A DNA stretch of 64,000 nucleotides from Methylobacterium nodulans ORS 2060 (GTDB lineage Bacteria; Pseudomonadota; Alphaproteobacteria; Rhizobiales; Beijerinckiaceae). The DNA lies in assembly GCF_000022085.1 (NCBI RefSeq), contig NC_011894.1, forward strand, positions 6,736,001 through 6,800,000, given 5' to 3'. This document shows, piece by piece, positions 63,016 to 64,000 of this stretch (positions are counted from its first letter, which is position 1; each line of letters starts with the position of its first letter). The notes under the pieces are model-generated. The model did no database searches, was not told the origin of the DNA, and saw nothing but the letters and a program-made list of their open reading frames with translations. A program made the translations under genes and the position numbers.

Positions 63016-63450
63016 ATGGTCGATCTCATCGCTTGCACAGACCTCGCCGGATCCGGCGAGGAAGATCGACTGCGTGAACTCGCGGCCTACCGGATCGCGG
63101 ACACCGCGCCGGAGCCGCAGATCGACTGCATCGCGGCCGTTGCGGCTGCTCTTTTCGGGACGCCCTGGGCCGCCGTGACGCTGATCGGCGAGGCTACCCA
63201 CTGGATCAAGGCACGGTTCGGCCTCGACCTCGCGGAGATGCCCCGGTCGATCTCCTTCTGCAATCACACCATCCGGAGCGACGAGGTTCTGGTGGTGCCC
63301 GACGCCGCGGCCGATCCGCGCTTTCGCGACGATCCGCTGGTGCGGGGCGATCTCGGCCTGCGCTTCTATGCCGGGGCCTTCGCGGCACGGCTCGCCGCTG
63401 GGGTCGAGGCCCGGGACGACAGCGGATTGCTGCGGGCCGCCTGGGGGTGA
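63016..63450 (+). CDS. GAF-domain protein, C-terminally truncated
   Basis: 144 residues. The GAF part starts RLRELAAYRIADTAPEPQID, continues with GTPWAAVTLIGEATHWIKAR, SISFCNHTIRSDEVLVVPD and AAADPRFRDDPLV, and reaches LGLRFYAGA. A GAF domain would go on with APL.T..G..IGTLCVID as in the permease fusion at 3720-6137, but here it ends in an unrelated ARLAAGVEARDDSGLLRAAW. Ligand and partner domain (kinase or cyclase) are lost. The truncation point is close to the rrn promoter. Confidence 0.75.
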   Translation: MVDLIACTDLAGSGEEDRLRELAAYRIADTAPEPQIDCIAAVAAALFGTPWAAVTLIGEATHWIKARFGLDLAEMPRSISFCNHTIRSDEVLVVPDAAADPRFRDDPLVRGDLGLRFYAGAFAARLAAGVEARDDSGLLRAAWG

Positions 63451-63510
63451 GGGCGCGCGGGTGGCGAGACGGAGCGGGGAGGGGGTGTCGCAACAGGTTC
63501 AGATTGGGAG

Positions 63511-63539
63511 TTGACGGCCGGGATGGGGGGCCGTATACG
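63511..63539 (+). promoter_or_regulatory. rrn promoter
   Basis: TTGACG (63511-63516), 17-base spacer, TATACG (63534-63539). The bases between -10 and the expected start at about 63546 are GC-rich (ACCCCCC), as in promoters under stringent control. It lies 300 bases before 16S rRNA. Confidence 0.75.
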
Positions 63540-63658
63540 ACCCCCCATCGGCGCCGGCCGCGAGAGATCAGCGGCCCGGCTGCTTCTGCTTCTTTCCGAC
63601 AGCCTGTGAGGTCGGGTCCGGGTGGGTTGCCCGGGGCGGCCGGACTGTCGTTGAGGCG

Positions 63659-63670
63659 GGCTCTTTGACA
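63659..63670 (+). promoter_or_regulatory. rrn leader boxA antitermination element
   Basis: GGCTCTTTGACA matches the rrn boxA (E. coli TGCTCTTTAACA) that loads NusB-NusE on the rRNA leader. It is 113 bases past the promoter start and 180 bases before 16S. Confidence 0.7.
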
Positions 63671-63846
63671 AGTGCATCGGAGGAAGAGAAGCGTGGACGG
63701 CGTTGTCCTTGCGGGCTGGGGCTTGGGCCCTGGCCGGAGCAGGATGAGGCGCCGGTCCGACGTTTCTGGAAGCTCACCGATCCGGGGCAACCCGGGATCG
63801 AGTGTGCCCTGTCAATGTTGTGATCGAGCGTTTTGAGGTCAGCTCT

Positions 63847-64000
63847 TCAAGGTGAGAGTTTGATCCTGGCTCAGAGCGAACGCTGGCGGCAGGCTTAACA
63901 CATGCAAGTCGAGCGGGCCCTGCGGGGTCAGCGGCAGACGGGTGAGTAACGCGTGGGAACGTGCCCTTCGGTTCGGAACAACCCTGGGAAACTAGGGCTA
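63847..64000 (+). rRNA. rrs: 16S ribosomal RNA, 5' end (partial)
   Basis: AGAGTTTGATCCTGGCTCAG starts at 63855, followed by AACGCTGGCGGCAGGC, AACACATGCAAGTCGAGC and GGGTGAGTAACGCGTGGGAA. The sequence continues past the window. The V1 hairpin region is short, as in Rhizobiales. Confidence 0.97.

Noticed and set aside
63665..63693. TTGACA at 63665 as the rrn -35 box
   Set aside because: No -10 at the right distance; the bases fit boxA, and a full promoter lies at 63511-63539.
1..64000. CRISPR arrays
   Set aside because: No regularly spaced direct repeats of 25-40 bases were seen.

Overview
The window is high-GC alphaproteobacterial chromosome, most likely Methylobacterium or Methylorubrum. 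The 16S rRNA start at the right edge, the family content (HWE kinase, MtnA, DUF6502/DUF5666, Omp25-like porin) and the small hypothetical proteins all fit that group. Identification is by recognition from the sequence; no search was run.

Left part (1-10.9 kb): sparse accessory DNA with small hypothetical genes, a low-GC NUDIX hydrolase and dispersed repeat copies. A divergent pair follows: a three-part AI-2E-type permease/Rossmann/GAF protein and a membrane HWE-type sensor kinase. An AmpH-like serine hydrolase closes the segment.

Middle part (about 11.0-37.2 kb): a lambda-type siphoprophage integrated next to a tRNA-Gly(TCC) gene. From the tRNA inward it holds the integrase, a small right-going module, a Prim-Pol/VirE replication gene, a NusG-like antiterminator, the hicAB toxin-antitoxin pair, terminase, portal, S49 protease, capsid, tail tube, tail chaperones, tape measure, TipJ-like tip protein and an SGNH esterase. 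It is clearly decaying. Most large genes carry one-base indels or stops, and four or more internal deletions have fused genes (TerS to TerL, protease to capsid, tape measure to the end of another gene, and inside Prim-Pol). The flanking chromosomal genes are almost all intact. Notable surviving features are a probable -1 frameshift site in the tail chaperone gene, a hicAB operator overlapping a leaderless promoter, a large inverted repeat with a Z-DNA-like centre beside the replication gene, and a 2 kb insert carrying a broken PhyH-type dioxygenase.

Right part (37.2-64 kb): ordinary chromosome. It holds a CLC channel, a PanE-like reductase, a GT61 glycosyltransferase, a peptide-deformylase paralog lacking metal ligands, a DapA-family aldolase, a LysE exporter with an amber stop, a methyltransferase pair, a cell-wall hydrolase lipoprotein and an Omp25-like porin. 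Next come a DUF6502/DUF5666 locus with three copies of a 17-bp palindrome, mtnA, the serB-tag-HD-phosphatase operon, miaA, a beta-hydroxyacid dehydrogenase, a periplasmic binding protein, a soluble chemoreceptor with a PilZ-like segment, moaA, small proteins and a truncated GAF protein. The window ends in an rrn promoter, a boxA element and the first about 154 bases of 16S rRNA.
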